A stretch of 64,000 nt of DNA from Halosimplex pelagicum (GTDB taxonomy: Archaea; Halobacteriota; Halobacteria; Halobacteriales; Haloarculaceae), in NCBI RefSeq assembly GCF_013415905.1, contig NZ_CP058909.1, positions 4,526,001 to 4,590,000 of the forward strand. The letters run 5' to 3'. The notes beneath the pieces were generated by a model. The model was not told the DNA's origin. It made no database searches and saw only the letters and a program-made list of their open reading frames with translations. Both the position numbers and the translations under genes were made by a program. Shown here piece by piece: positions 25,466 through 34,072 of the stretch; within the stretch, counting starts at the first letter, position 1; each line of letters starts with the position of its first letter.

Positions 25466-25847
25466 GCGACTCCTGCTCGCGGAGTTCGTCGTCTGGGTGC
25501 TCGCGGTCGGGGGGCTCGTCGCCGCGGGCGCCATCGCCGTCGGCTACCTCGTCGGCGGGACGCTCGTCGCCGCGAAGTACGCCGTCTTCCTCGTCGGAGT
25601 GGCCCTGTTCGGACTCGGGAGCTTCGGCATCCAGCCGACCCCCTCTTACAAGGAGCAAAAGCGAGTGACCCTGGAGTCGGACCGTCAGGCCGGCTTCGAA
25701 GCCCGCCTGCAGCGGGTCCCGCCGCTCCGGGGCGAGCGGATCCCCTTCGACCAGCGCGTCAGCCGCGACAAGAAGGTCTTCGCCGCCAGCCTGGTCGTCC
25801 TCGGCGTCTCGCTCGTCATGGAGTTCGGCCTCGGGGTCCGCCCCTGA
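25455..25847 (+). CDS. Small membrane protein at the end of the ABC operon
   Basis: A 130-residue protein with two N-terminal membrane helices (about 8-32 and 38-58), a basic cytoplasmic loop, and a C-terminal hydrophobic helix (about 107-125). The ATG at 25455 overlaps the end of dppF by 11 bases, so it is probably translated with the operon. I recognise it only as a haloarchaeal conserved membrane protein, with no known link to transport. Confidence 0.75.
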   Translation: MASKRLLLAEFVVWVLAVGGLVAAGAIAVGYLVGGTLVAAKYAVFLVGVALFGLGSFGIQPTPSYKEQKRVTLESDRQAGFEARLQRVPPLRGERIPFDQRVSRDKKVFAASLVVLGVSLVMEFGLGVRP

Positions 25848-25971
25848 GCGCGGCGTCGAGGACCGGCGGTCGCTCGACCGCCCACTACCCGCCGCCGCTC
25901 TGGACCCCGAGCAGCGACGGACGACCGTCCGTTGCACCACCCTTTACTGTGCGAATCGCGTTGACGAGTGT

Positions 25972-26553
25972 ATGCCCCATCACGCCGACGGCCCCGACGA
26001 CGTCGACCGGAAGGAGATCGTCGCCGACCACAGCGAGGAGCTCAAGACCAACTGGGAGCGCGCGCTCGAAGACATGCAGGCGATGGCCGAGGACCGCGAG
26101 GACCAGGGCTACGAGACGCTGGCCATCCCCGCGGGCGACACGACGACGCTGTCGCCCTCGATGGGCGAGGACGACGACTGGGGGCTCTCCCACGTCGTGC
26201 CGAACAACTACGCCGAGGACTTCCGGGAGTACTTCGAGGCGTTCTCCCTCGACGAGACGGGCGTCTACCAGATGGAGAGCGGCGGGTTCGTCTTCGTCGT
26301 GACCGAGTGCATCGACCTCGACGAGGAGGTCGTGGTCTTCGTCGCCGGGTCGTACGACATGCGCTTCTCGGCCGGACTCGTCCGCACCGCCGTCGAGCGC
26401 GAGGAGATGCACACCCGCGTCAAGACCCTCGACGGGACGCTCCTCGGGACGTTCGACCACGACGACCCCGCCGACTTCTTCCCCGAACCCGAGCAGTTCT
26501 ACGCCTACGACATCACCGAGAGCGACGACCCCGACCGCCTCTCCGACCGGTAG
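25972..26553 (+). CDS. Conserved haloarchaeal protein, uncharacterised
   Basis: A 193-residue soluble acidic protein beginning with a Glu-rich helical segment (about 18-48, ELKTNWERALEDMQAMAEDR) followed by a mixed alpha/beta part with GGFVFVVTECIDLD and VVVFVAGSYDMRF. No catalytic motif is visible. From memory it resembles the DUF7529 family. Monocistronic. Confidence 0.7.
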   Translation: MPHHADGPDDVDRKEIVADHSEELKTNWERALEDMQAMAEDREDQGYETLAIPAGDTTTLSPSMGEDDDWGLSHVVPNNYAEDFREYFEAFSLDETGVYQMESGGFVFVVTECIDLDEEVVVFVAGSYDMRFSAGLVRTAVEREEMHTRVKTLDGTLLGTFDHDDPADFFPEPEQFYAYDITESDDPDRLSDR

Positions 26554-26712
26554 CGTCGATCCACGTCCTCCGCCGACGGCCGCCGCCTCCGCCGGCTCGG
26601 CCACACCGGGAGGCGTGTCACCGCTTCTCGTGAAACTCAGTTCAGTAGCTTCGCCTACAGAAATGTATTTCAGATTACCTTTACGGTGGTGCCCGGTGTA
26701 GGATCGGATGTG

Positions 26713-26985
26713 ATGAGACGGACTCGTCCGCCGGTCGCCTCGGCCGGCCTGCCGACGCAGTACAGTCTGGCGCGCACCCTGCTGGTCTCGCTGGCGATGT
26801 CGCTCGCCGTCGCGGTCGGCGCCCTGGTGGTCATGTACCCCGGCGTGACGGCCCTCGCGGTCGCGCTCGCGGCGGTCTCGTGGGCGCTGACGGCCGTGAT
26901 CGTCCGGGTCCGCCTGCGCCGCCGCCCGGTGACCCGCGTCCTGATGGTCCGGGTCCCGTTCACCGACATCCACGTCGAAGTCTAA
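26713..26985 (+). CDS. Small membrane protein, uncharacterised
   Basis: A 90-residue protein with two hydrophobic stretches (about 22-42 and 45-65) ending in a basic, beta-like tail RRRPVTRVLMVRVPF. Base composition and codon use match a real gene, but no family is recognised. An upstream in-frame GTG at 26686 is an alternative start. An A/T-rich stretch at 26640-26685 may hold the promoter. Confidence 0.55.
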   Translation: MRRTRPPVASAGLPTQYSLARTLLVSLAMSLAVAVGALVVMYPGVTALAVALAAVSWALTAVIVRVRLRRRPVTRVLMVRVPFTDIHVEV

Positions 26986-27100
26986 TCCCCGCTGGCGCGC
27001 CCTCCGAACAGTCTCTCTCTGTCTCTCCCGTTCGACGACGCCGACAGCCGCGCGGCCGGACCGAAAGGGACAACCCGAACGCCGCGTGACTATCGGACGC

Positions 27101-27185
27101 GCGAGGGTGGCTGAGCTAGGCCAAAGGCGGCGGGCTTAAGACCCGCTCCCGAAGGGGTCCATGGGTTCGAATCCCATCCCTCGCA
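27101..27185 (+). tRNA. tRNA-Leu (anticodon UAA)
   Basis: The acceptor stem GCGAGGG (27101-27107) pairs with CCCTCGC (27178-27184), discriminator A at 27185. The anticodon stem GCGGG/CCCGC encloses loop CTTAAGA with anticodon TAA at 27137-27139. A long variable arm (CTCCCGAAGGGG region) marks it as type II, and the T arm reads GGGTTCGAATCCC. No intron and no encoded CCA. Confidence 0.96.
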
Positions 27186-27350
27186 CTCTCTCCGGCAGAA
27201 TCGGTCGATTCCCCCGGTCGAGCTTCTCCTGAACCGGGATCGACCACAGCCCGTTCGTATTCGATCGAATCGAGAGATCGCCCGGAGCCGGACGCCTCGG
27301 CGAGCAGCCCGCTCCTTCGCTCGGCGATCTCGCGGGGCCGGGGTCGTCGG

Positions 27351-27692
27351 CTATCGTTCCAACTCGACTCCGACGTTCCGAGCCAGCGACTCCGCGGCTT
27401 CGTCGACGATCTCCGGGACCAGCGCACCGACCGTCTGCGCGGTGTCTCTCTCGGAGATAACTGCCGGGTATCTGGGAAGGATGTAGCTCTCTTTGCTGAG
27501 GCTCCCGACCTGCCAGTCGTTTTCGCCGATCGGTACGCTTTCCGCGGCGTCGTTCGTGGAGATCCCGATCGCGACGTGTTGGTCCGGATACTCGGGATTG
27601 GGCTGTTCGCTCACGATCACGTAGGGGCGGTTGTACGGTTCGAAGATCGCCGGGTGAGTGACGACTTCACGACGAAGGTGCGTGCTACTCAT
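27351..27692 (-). CDS. PemK/MazF-like toxin candidate
   Basis: A 113-residue protein with the SH3-like fold signature of the PemK/MazF group in its haloarchaeal form: RREVVTHPAIFEPYNRPYVIVSEQ, then HVAIGISTNDAAESVPIG and SYILPRYPAVIS. Such proteins are mRNA interferases in other systems. The ATG at 27692 overlaps the end of the upstream winged-helix gene by eight bases, a typical toxin-antitoxin order with the regulator first. Activity is inferred, not shown. Confidence 0.72.
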   Translation of the reverse strand: MSSTHLRREVVTHPAIFEPYNRPYVIVSEQPNPEYPDQHVAIGISTNDAAESVPIGENDWQVGSLSKESYILPRYPAVISERDTAQTVGALVPEIVDEAAESLARNVGVELER

Positions 27693-28074
27693 CGGACCGC
27701 TGTGACTCTCTCCAGGATTCGATCTCGGACTCGTCGACCGCCTCCGCTTCCCAATCGACATCGCCCCACTCGTCGTCTACGTCGGCGATCGCTTCGAGAC
27801 TCCGCTGCATCGCCTCGAAGGCCCCGATGCGGTCGTCGCGAGCGATGGCCCAGTACGGCCCTTTGTGTCGAACCAGCTCGCGCTCGTCGAGGCGCTGGAG
27901 CGTCGGCCCGATGCTCCCCATCGGGATATCGACGTGCTCGCGGATCTCCGTCGGCGTGAACCCCTGATCCGGATGCTCCGCTAGAAACGAGAGGATCTCG
28001 TAGCTGTTCGACCCCGTCTCGATCGAACCCCCGTAGCCATCGGATTCGGAGTACTCGTCGAACTCGACTGGCAT
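27685..28074 (-). CDS. Winged-helix protein, probable antitoxin/repressor of the pair
   Basis: A 129-residue protein with a MarR-like winged helix (about 23-78): ILSFLAEHPDQGFTPTEIRE, then a recognition segment MGSIGPTLQRLDERELV and the wing KGPYWAI. The C-terminal 45 residues are acidic (DDEWGDVDWEAEAVDESEIE), as expected for a segment that could cover a basic toxin. It lies first in a two-gene unit with the PemK-like gene and has palindromes in front of its start. Confidence 0.75.
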   Translation of the reverse strand: MPVEFDEYSESDGYGGSIETGSNSYEILSFLAEHPDQGFTPTEIREHVDIPMGSIGPTLQRLDERELVRHKGPYWAIARDDRIGAFEAMQRSLEAIADVDDEWGDVDWEAEAVDESEIESWRESQRSDE

Positions 28075-28113
28075 CGTATACGAGTGTATATCGGATATCT
28101 ACCTGTATAAGTG
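28075..28113 (-). promoter_or_regulatory. Promoter/operator region of the toxin-antitoxin-like pair
   Basis: Directly before the regulator's ATG lie CGTATACG (28075-28082, palindromic) and ATATCGGATAT (28088-28098, a perfect 11-base palindrome). A TTATACA box on the minus strand sits at about 28105-28112. The palindromes lie between the TATA box and the start, where a repressor would block transcription. Confidence 0.5.
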
Positions 28114-28185
28114 TTCGCTGTGGGCTCGTGAACACGGCGATACGACACAACGCTCTTTTGCCGACGAGCGCCGTATCGAGGAATA

Positions 28186-28701
28186 ATGACCGACGACATG
28201 CCGACCGAGGCCCGCGACGCGTTCGAAGCACACGACGCCTTCGCGGCTACAGACGGGGGCTACCGACTGACGACGACCGTCTTCGACACCGAGGTCACCG
28301 CGAGCGAGCGCGACGACTACGCGACGGACTTCCGGGTACGCGTCGAAGCGCCGACGCTCCGCAGCGCGGCCGAGGACGGCGAGGTGGGCGAGGCCGTCCA
28401 GTCGGGGTGGCTCGACACCCTCGAACGCCGGCTCGAAGACGCGCCGATGGCCACGCGGGCGTCGGTCGACCTCGACGGGTTCGACGTGACGACCGCCGAC
28501 GGCACCGTCGCCGTCACCTACGAGTTCGCCTTCGGCGACGCCGCCCGGGCGGTCGAGGTCGCGAAGACGTTCGTCGAGTACGTCGAGGGGACCTACGTCG
28601 AGGGCGTCGTCCCGGGCTACGACTACGGCGAGCCGGTGACCGACCTGCTGTCGGCCGCGTCGACGGGCGACGACGGCGAGCGCGGCGGCACGCCGCTGTG
28701 A
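28186..28701 (+). CDS. Conserved haloarchaeal protein (DUF5813-like)
   Basis: A 171-residue acidic, soluble protein with alternating strands and helices (YRLTTTVFDTEVTASERD, DFRVRVEAPTL, VTYEFAFGDAARAVEVAKTF). I recall this layout as DUF5813, known only from haloarchaea. No motif suggests an activity. It lies divergent from the TA-like pair and convergent with cheF. Confidence 0.72.
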   Translation: MTDDMPTEARDAFEAHDAFAATDGGYRLTTTVFDTEVTASERDDYATDFRVRVEAPTLRSAAEDGEVGEAVQSGWLDTLERRLEDAPMATRASVDLDGFDVTTADGTVAVTYEFAFGDAARAVEVAKTFVEYVEGTYVEGVVPGYDYGEPVTDLLSAASTGDDGERGGTPL

Positions 28702-28719
28702 GAACGGGCAACTGTTCCG

Positions 28720-29583
28720 CTACTGGTCGCCGATCACGTCGCTGGCGATGTTGCGCCCGCGGGCCTTGAGGCGCACGTCGCGGCGGACGCGCTTCTCGCG
28801 GAGGATGCCCTCCTCGACGAGGCGGTCGAAGACGGTCTCGACGTCCTCCACGTCCATGCCGATGAACTCGGGGATCTCGAACGGGGAGACGCCCGAATAG
28901 AGGGCCATCAGGACCTCCATCTCCGTCTGGTCGAGGTCGGCGTCGGTCGCGTTCTGGAGCTCGCCCTGCCGGACGAGCGATTCGAGGATGGAGACGTGAC
29001 GGCTCGTCCCCGAGACGTACGTCTGGACGCTGGTCCCCTCCTCGTCGGTGTGCTCGACTTCGAGGACGCGGCGCTCGTCGCCGCGGACGGTCGCATCCCT
29101 GACGTCGACGGCGCCCACGTCCTCCAGTTCGACCTCGACGAACTGACCGCTGGCGACGCCCAGCCCGACCACGTCGGACTCGATGTTGATCCGCCCCTTC
29201 TCCCACTCGGTGTCGCGGACGACGCCGCCCTCGACCGCGGGGTGTTTGACGAGGACGACCTCGCCGTCGAGCAGGGCGGTGTAGAGGTGTTGTTCGAACG
29301 CGTCGATGTCGGCGGGCGCGATCAGGAACACGTCGGACCCGGTCTGGATCGAGAAGTAGCCCGAGACGGCCGTCATCGCCTGGTTGGCGTTCTTGCGGTT
29401 CTTGACGGTGCTGACCTTCGCCAGCGCGATCTGCCGTTTGCCCTCGTTGCCGGCGAGGACGAGCCGCTTGTTCGACAGGAGGACCCGCCCGCTCAGCCAC
29501 TCCAGGTCGTTGACCTTCCGGCCGCTCTTGACGACCTGGACGAACCGGCCCTGGGTGTCCGCCAGCGCGCGCTCGTCGCTCAC
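28720..29583 (-). CDS. cheF: CheF, archaeal adaptor between Che system and archaellum
   Basis: A 287-residue protein of the DUF439/CheF family. In haloarchaea CheF binds CheY and carries its signal to the archaellum motor complex. Characteristic parts are ADTQGRFVQVVKSGRKVNDL at the start, GYFSIQTGSDVFLIAP in the middle, and a C-terminal winged-helix-like region (about 232-287, EMEVLMALYSGVSPFEIPEF). It is the last gene of cheB-cheA-cheR-HEAT-cheF. Confidence 0.92.
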   Translation of the reverse strand: MSDERALADTQGRFVQVVKSGRKVNDLEWLSGRVLLSNKRLVLAGNEGKRQIALAKVSTVKNRKNANQAMTAVSGYFSIQTGSDVFLIAPADIDAFEQHLYTALLDGEVVLVKHPAVEGGVVRDTEWEKGRINIESDVVGLGVASGQFVEVELEDVGAVDVRDATVRGDERRVLEVEHTDEEGTSVQTYVSGTSRHVSILESLVRQGELQNATDADLDQTEMEVLMALYSGVSPFEIPEFIGMDVEDVETVFDRLVEEGILREKRVRRDVRLKARGRNIASDVIGDQ

Positions 29584-29632
29584 GGGCGGTCACCTCCCGG
29601 CGACGGCAGCCGGCGACGGCCGTCCGCCCCGG

Positions 29633-30859
29633 TCATCCCCGACCACCGAGCTTCGAGATGGCCGAGAAGGCCCGTTTGCGGATCTCCTCGGACTCGGTCT
29701 CGTCGAGGAGCCTGTCGATGCGCTGGCGGGCGCGCTCGCCGCCGACCTTGCCGAGCGTGAACACGGCCTGGGCCCGCGCCTCGTCGGGGGCGCCGGTGTC
29801 GTCGACGAGGTCGAGCAGGCGGTCCTCGACGGCGTCGCCGCCGAGCTCGGCGAGGCTGGTCGCCGCGAACTGGCCCGTCATCTGGTCGTCGGCCGACAGC
29901 GCGCTCACGAGCGCGTCGACGACCCGGTCGCGCTCCTCCAGTTCCGTGACCCGGCCCAGCAGCCACGCGGTGTTTCGCTGCTGGGCGGCCTGTCGGCTCT
30001 CTTCGAGGATCTCGACCAGCGGGACGACCACGTTGCGGTCGTCGGTCTCGCTCAGCTGCTCGACGACGGTCTCGCGGATCTCGTGGCTCTGGCCCGTTGG
30101 GACGTTCGCCAGCAGCTCGACCAGCGAGTAGACGGCGGTGCGGCGCACCGCGGGGGAGTCGTCGGTCAGCGAGGCGACGAGGTACTCGACGGGCTGGGCG
30201 TTGGGGAAGTTGCCGAACGCGCCGACGGCCACCCGTCGCACTCGCTCGTCGCCGTCCTGGTAGAGCGGCAGCAGCGCCGAGAGGGCCTGGCGGTTGCCGA
30301 TCGACCCCAGCGCTTCGGCGGCCTCCCGGCGGACGGTGGCGCTGTCGTCGCTCAGCAGTCCCTCCAGCCCGTCCGTCGCCCGCGAGTCGGCGATCTGTCC
30401 GCAGGCGCGGGCCGCCCGCGCCCGGACGCGCGGGTCGGGGTCGTCGAAGCGCTCGGCGAGTTTCGGGACCGCGTCGGCCTCCTCGACGGCGCCGAGGCCG
30501 TTGGCGGCGGCCATCCGGAGCTCCGGCACGGCGGCGTCGAGCGCCTTCGCGAACGCCTGGGCCTTCATCCAGTCGGCACCGTCGCCCATGTCGACGCCGG
30601 CCATCTCGGCGATGAGCTGCTCGATGGCGTCGCCGCCGAGCTGGTCGAGCGAGTCGACCGCGGCGGCGGTCACCGCGGCGCTGTCGTCGTCGCTCGCGAC
30701 GCTCACCAGGGCGTTGACCACGTCCGCGCGGTCGTCGTGCTCCTCGAAGTTGCCGAGCAGTTCGGCGGCGCGGGCGCGCAGCTCCGCCTTGTCGCTGCGG
30801 CGCATCACGCCGATGAGCTCCTGCACGTCGCCGTCGCGTTCGAGCTGGTAGAGTGACAT
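29633..30859 (-). CDS. HEAT-repeat protein of the chemotaxis cluster
   Basis: A 408-residue all-helical protein built of about 30-residue HEAT/PBS-lyase-type repeats, such as DPDPRVRARAARACGQIA, DDSATVRREAAEALGSIG and DGDERVRRVAVGAFGNF. A HEAT protein at this place in the Halobacterium che cluster is known to interact with Che proteins and to affect taxis, and this is the likely orthologue. The start overlaps the end of cheR (TGATG), and cheF follows 49 bases on. Confidence 0.88.
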   Translation of the reverse strand: MSLYQLERDGDVQELIGVMRRSDKAELRARAAELLGNFEEHDDRADVVNALVSVASDDDSAAVTAAAVDSLDQLGGDAIEQLIAEMAGVDMGDGADWMKAQAFAKALDAAVPELRMAAANGLGAVEEADAVPKLAERFDDPDPRVRARAARACGQIADSRATDGLEGLLSDDSATVRREAAEALGSIGNRQALSALLPLYQDGDERVRRVAVGAFGNFPNAQPVEYLVASLTDDSPAVRRTAVYSLVELLANVPTGQSHEIRETVVEQLSETDDRNVVVPLVEILEESRQAAQQRNTAWLLGRVTELEERDRVVDALVSALSADDQMTGQFAATSLAELGGDAVEDRLLDLVDDTGAPDEARAQAVFTLGKVGGERARQRIDRLLDETESEEIRKRAFSAISKLGGRG

Positions 30860-31668
30860 CAGGCGCGTCTGTAGATGCGGTGTTTCTTCTCGACCGGGTC
30901 GTAGCGGTCGCGGAACTCCGCGGGCAGCGTCTCGGTCATGCCGATCATCAGGTAGCCCGCCCCGGTCAGCGACCCGGTGATCGTCTCGAAGATGGGGACC
31001 TTGTAGTCGGCGTCGATGTAGATGAGCAGGTTCCGACAGCACACGAGGTCGAAATCGCGCTTCTCGGGGCCGCGGATGAGGTCGTGGCGCTCGAACTCTA
31101 CGAGGTCCGACACGCGGTCGGTGACGGTGAACACGTCGCCCTCGCGGTCGACGTACGGCTCGGTGGCCGAGAGCGGTTCGAGCTCCGACGCGATGTCCGT
31201 CGTCTGGGAGGTCTCGTAGCGGCCGGCGCGGGCCGTCCGGAGGATGTCGCGGTTGATGTCGGTCCCGAGGATCTCGACCCGGCGGGCGTCGATCTCGTCG
31301 TCGTCGAGCGCGAGCATGGCGATCGAGTACGGCTCCCGGCCGTCCGCGCAGGGCGCGCTCCAGATCGAGACCGACCGCTGCTCGGCGGTGAGTTCTCGCA
31401 GGACGCCCCGCAGCGACTCCCAGGCCTCGGGGTTGCGGAAGAAGCCGGTGACGTTGATCGACAGCGAGTCGAGCAGCGCCTCGCGCTCGCCCTCGTCGTC
31501 CTCCAGCTGCCGCTGATAGGCGCCGTACTCGTCGGCGTCCGTGCGGCGCATCCGGGCGTTGATCCGCCGGTCGAGGTAGGCGTCGTTGTAGAAGCCCGAC
31601 TCGAAGTCCAGTTCGCGCTCGATGTAGCTCAACAGCTCGTCGAACTCGGGGCCGCGCTCCTGTCTCAT
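30859..31668 (-). CDS. cheR: Chemoreceptor methyltransferase CheR
   Basis: A 269-residue S-adenosylmethionine-dependent glutamate methyltransferase that methylates transducers during adaptation. The N-terminal helical domain (about 1-75) ends in LSINVTGFFRNPEAW. The Rossmann domain has SAPCADGREPYSIAM, ILGTDINRDIL and FDLVCCRNLLIYI. It lacks the C-terminal pentapeptide-binding beta-subdomain insertion seen in some enteric CheRs. It lies 100 bases downstream of cheA. Confidence 0.95.
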   Translation of the reverse strand: MRQERGPEFDELLSYIERELDFESGFYNDAYLDRRINARMRRTDADEYGAYQRQLEDDEGEREALLDSLSINVTGFFRNPEAWESLRGVLRELTAEQRSVSIWSAPCADGREPYSIAMLALDDDEIDARRVEILGTDINRDILRTARAGRYETSQTTDIASELEPLSATEPYVDREGDVFTVTDRVSDLVEFERHDLIRGPEKRDFDLVCCRNLLIYIDADYKVPIFETITGSLTGAGYLMIGMTETLPAEFRDRYDPVEKKHRIYRRA

Positions 31669-31768
31669 GGTCGCCTCCCGTCGGTCGGCGCCGCGAGTCG
31701 GTCTCGCGTCGACGGCTCGGCGGCCCCCGTGCGTTCGGTCACGTCGGTACCCGCGTGGCCCAGCGTCA

Positions 31769-34072
31769 TCAAAGCGTCACCACGTCGAGGATGTGGACGA
31801 TGTTCCCGTCGCCGAGGACGGCGGTCCCGCTGAGGCCGGGCGTCCCGCTGAGGATGCCCTCCAGCGGCTTGACGACGACCTCCTCCTGGCTGTTGACGGC
31901 GTCGCAGCGCAGCGCCACCTGGCGCTCGGACTCGCGGATGCGGACGAGCATCCCCTCGTCGCCGCCGGGGCCGGCCGCGTCGACGGCGCCCGCTGCGGCG
32001 TCACTCCCCGCGCCCGCGACCGCGCCAGCGGCGCCGCGCTCGACCTGTCCGTCCGCAGCCTCGGCGGACTCGTCCGTCGAGTCCACCGCTTCGCCGGTCG
32101 CGTCCGCGGGGTCGCCGGTCGCGTCCGTCGGTTCGCCGCCGTCGGTAGCGGCCGTCTCGGCCCCCTCGGCGTCGGCGTCGGCGGTGGCGTGCGTGCCGGG
32201 CACGTCGAAGCGCTCGGCCAGGTCGACGACGGGGTAGATGTCGTCGTTGTGCTTGATCACGTCGTTGCCGTTGATCTGCTTGATCGCGGAAGTTCGGGTG
32301 ATCTCGTCGACGTTCTTCAGCGGGACGCCGTACTCCTCGTCGCCGACCTCGACGAACAGCACCTTCACGATGGCCATCGTCACCGGGAGGCGCAGCGAGA
32401 CGGTCGTGCCCTCGCCGGGCGTCGAGTCGACGCTGACGGAGCCGTCCAGCTGCGTGACGGTGTCGTGGACCACGTCCATGCCGACGCCGCGGCCGCTGGT
32501 GTCGGTCACCTCGTCGGCCGTCGAGAAGCCGGGGTGGAAGACCAGGTCGTAGACCGCCGAGTCGCTCATCGCCTCGATCTCGTCGGAGGAGCGCACGCCC
32601 TTCTCGATGGCCTTGCGCTCGATGGCCTCCACGTCGAGCCCGGCGCCGTCGTCCTCGACCTCGATGATGACGTGGTCGCGCTCGCGGGAGGCGCGTAGTT
32701 CGACCTGGCCGGTCGGGTCCTTCCCGGCCGCCTCGCGCTCGGCGGGCGCCTCGATCCCGTGGTCGAGCGAGTTGCGGATGATGTGCATCAGCGGGTCCGA
32801 GATCTCCGTCAGGATCGTGCGGTCGAGCTCGATGTCTTCGCCCTCGATGGTGAACTCGACGTCCTTGTCGAGTTCGCGCGACAGGTCCCGGACCATCCGC
32901 GGGAACTTGCCGACGACCTTCTTCAGCGGGATGAGCCGCATGTCCATCACCGTGTTCTGGAGGTTCGCCGTGATCTTGTCGAGCTCGTTGAGGTTCTCGG
33001 AGGCGCCGGCCAGGTCGTCGGTCTCGACGGCTCGGCGGAGCTTGATGCGGCTCGTGACCAGCTGCTCGACCAGCCCGTGCAGGTCGTCGAGCTGGTCCAC
33101 GTCGACGCGGACGGACTTGATCTCGTCGACCGAGGCGCCGTCGTCGTCGCCGGAAGCCGCCTGGGGGGCGTCGCCCGCGGGGTCGGGGCTCCCAGTCGCG
33201 TCCGAGCCGACTCCGCCGTCGTCCGCGTCGTTCTCGCCCGCGTCGCCCTCGTCCCCGCCGCCCAGCGCGTCGGTCGCGTCGACCACGTCGGCGCTCTCGA
33301 CGGCGCCGATCGCGTCGAGCTCGGCCGCGGCGGCGTCGGCGTCGGGCGCGTCGAGCGCGAGCGCGAAGGTGTCCTCGAACTCGCCGTCCTCGATCGCCTC
33401 GCGGTCGGGATCGGCGTCGAGCAGGTCGAAGGTCGCGGTGATCCGGTCCAGGGCGAGCATCGCGTCGACGCCGAGCATGTCGCCCTCGCCGACCGACACG
33501 TCCGCGCGGACGACGCGCCCGTCGGCGTCGCCGGCCGACACGTCGAAGGCCTCGACCGCGGCGTCGTCGGCGCCGTCCGCGGCGCCCGCATCGGTGTCCC
33601 CGCTGCCGGCGCCGGCACCGCTCGCGCCGTCGGGATCGCCTGCACCGCCAGCGACCGCCGGGTCGGGCGTCTCGCCGGACTCGGAATCGAAGTCGCTCTC
33701 CTCCATGACGGCGCGCAACTGCGCGACCATCTCGTCGGTGTCGGTGGTCGACTCGCCCTCGGACTCGATCTCGCGGACGATGACCTCGATCATGTCCACG
33801 CCCGCGAAGATGAGGTCCATCCGCTCGGGGGTGACCGCCATCTCGTCCTGGCGCATCGCGTCGAGCAGATCCTCGATGGCGTGGGCCAGGTCGCTGGCGT
33901 CTTCGAAGCCCATGGCGCCGAAGTTGCCCTTCAGCGTGTGGGCCGTCCGGAAGATCTGGTCCATCGCGGCCTGGTCGTCCGGGTCGCTCTCCAGATCGAG
34001 CAACGAGTTGTTCAGGTCGGTAATCGCTTCCTCACTCTCGCGGATAAACGCGTCTAGATACTGGTCGTCCAT
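31769..34072 (-). CDS. cheA: Chemotaxis histidine kinase CheA
   Basis: A 767-residue kinase that receives transducer signals via CheW and phosphorylates CheY and CheB. Order: HPt domain with His45 (RTAHTLKGN); acidic linker; CheY/CheB-binding P2 (about 185-285); acidic linker; P3 dimerisation helices; ATPase domain with HIIRNSLDHGIEAP, VEDDGAGLD and TSGRGVGMDVV; CheW-like P5 at the C-terminus. P5 is interrupted at residues 626-706 by about 80 Ala/Asp/Gly/Thr-rich residues. The ATG follows the cheB stop directly. Confidence 0.95.
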   Translation of the reverse strand: MDDQYLDAFIRESEEAITDLNNSLLDLESDPDDQAAMDQIFRTAHTLKGNFGAMGFEDASDLAHAIEDLLDAMRQDEMAVTPERMDLIFAGVDMIEVIVREIESEGESTTDTDEMVAQLRAVMEESDFDSESGETPDPAVAGGAGDPDGASGAGAGSGDTDAGAADGADDAAVEAFDVSAGDADGRVVRADVSVGEGDMLGVDAMLALDRITATFDLLDADPDREAIEDGEFEDTFALALDAPDADAAAAELDAIGAVESADVVDATDALGGGDEGDAGENDADDGGVGSDATGSPDPAGDAPQAASGDDDGASVDEIKSVRVDVDQLDDLHGLVEQLVTSRIKLRRAVETDDLAGASENLNELDKITANLQNTVMDMRLIPLKKVVGKFPRMVRDLSRELDKDVEFTIEGEDIELDRTILTEISDPLMHIIRNSLDHGIEAPAEREAAGKDPTGQVELRASRERDHVIIEVEDDGAGLDVEAIERKAIEKGVRSSDEIEAMSDSAVYDLVFHPGFSTADEVTDTSGRGVGMDVVHDTVTQLDGSVSVDSTPGEGTTVSLRLPVTMAIVKVLFVEVGDEEYGVPLKNVDEITRTSAIKQINGNDVIKHNDDIYPVVDLAERFDVPGTHATADADAEGAETAATDGGEPTDATGDPADATGEAVDSTDESAEAADGQVERGAAGAVAGAGSDAAAGAVDAAGPGGDEGMLVRIRESERQVALRCDAVNSQEEVVVKPLEGILSGTPGLSGTAVLGDGNIVHILDVVTL

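Noticed and set aside
27101..27185. Integration site (attL/attR) at the tRNA 3' end
   Set aside because: I could not find a second copy of the tRNA 3' end in the window, nor an integrase gene.
27116..27427. 103-codon minus-strand frame over the tRNA
   Set aside because: It overlaps the tRNA-Leu gene and the end of the PemK-like gene, with no protein-like features.
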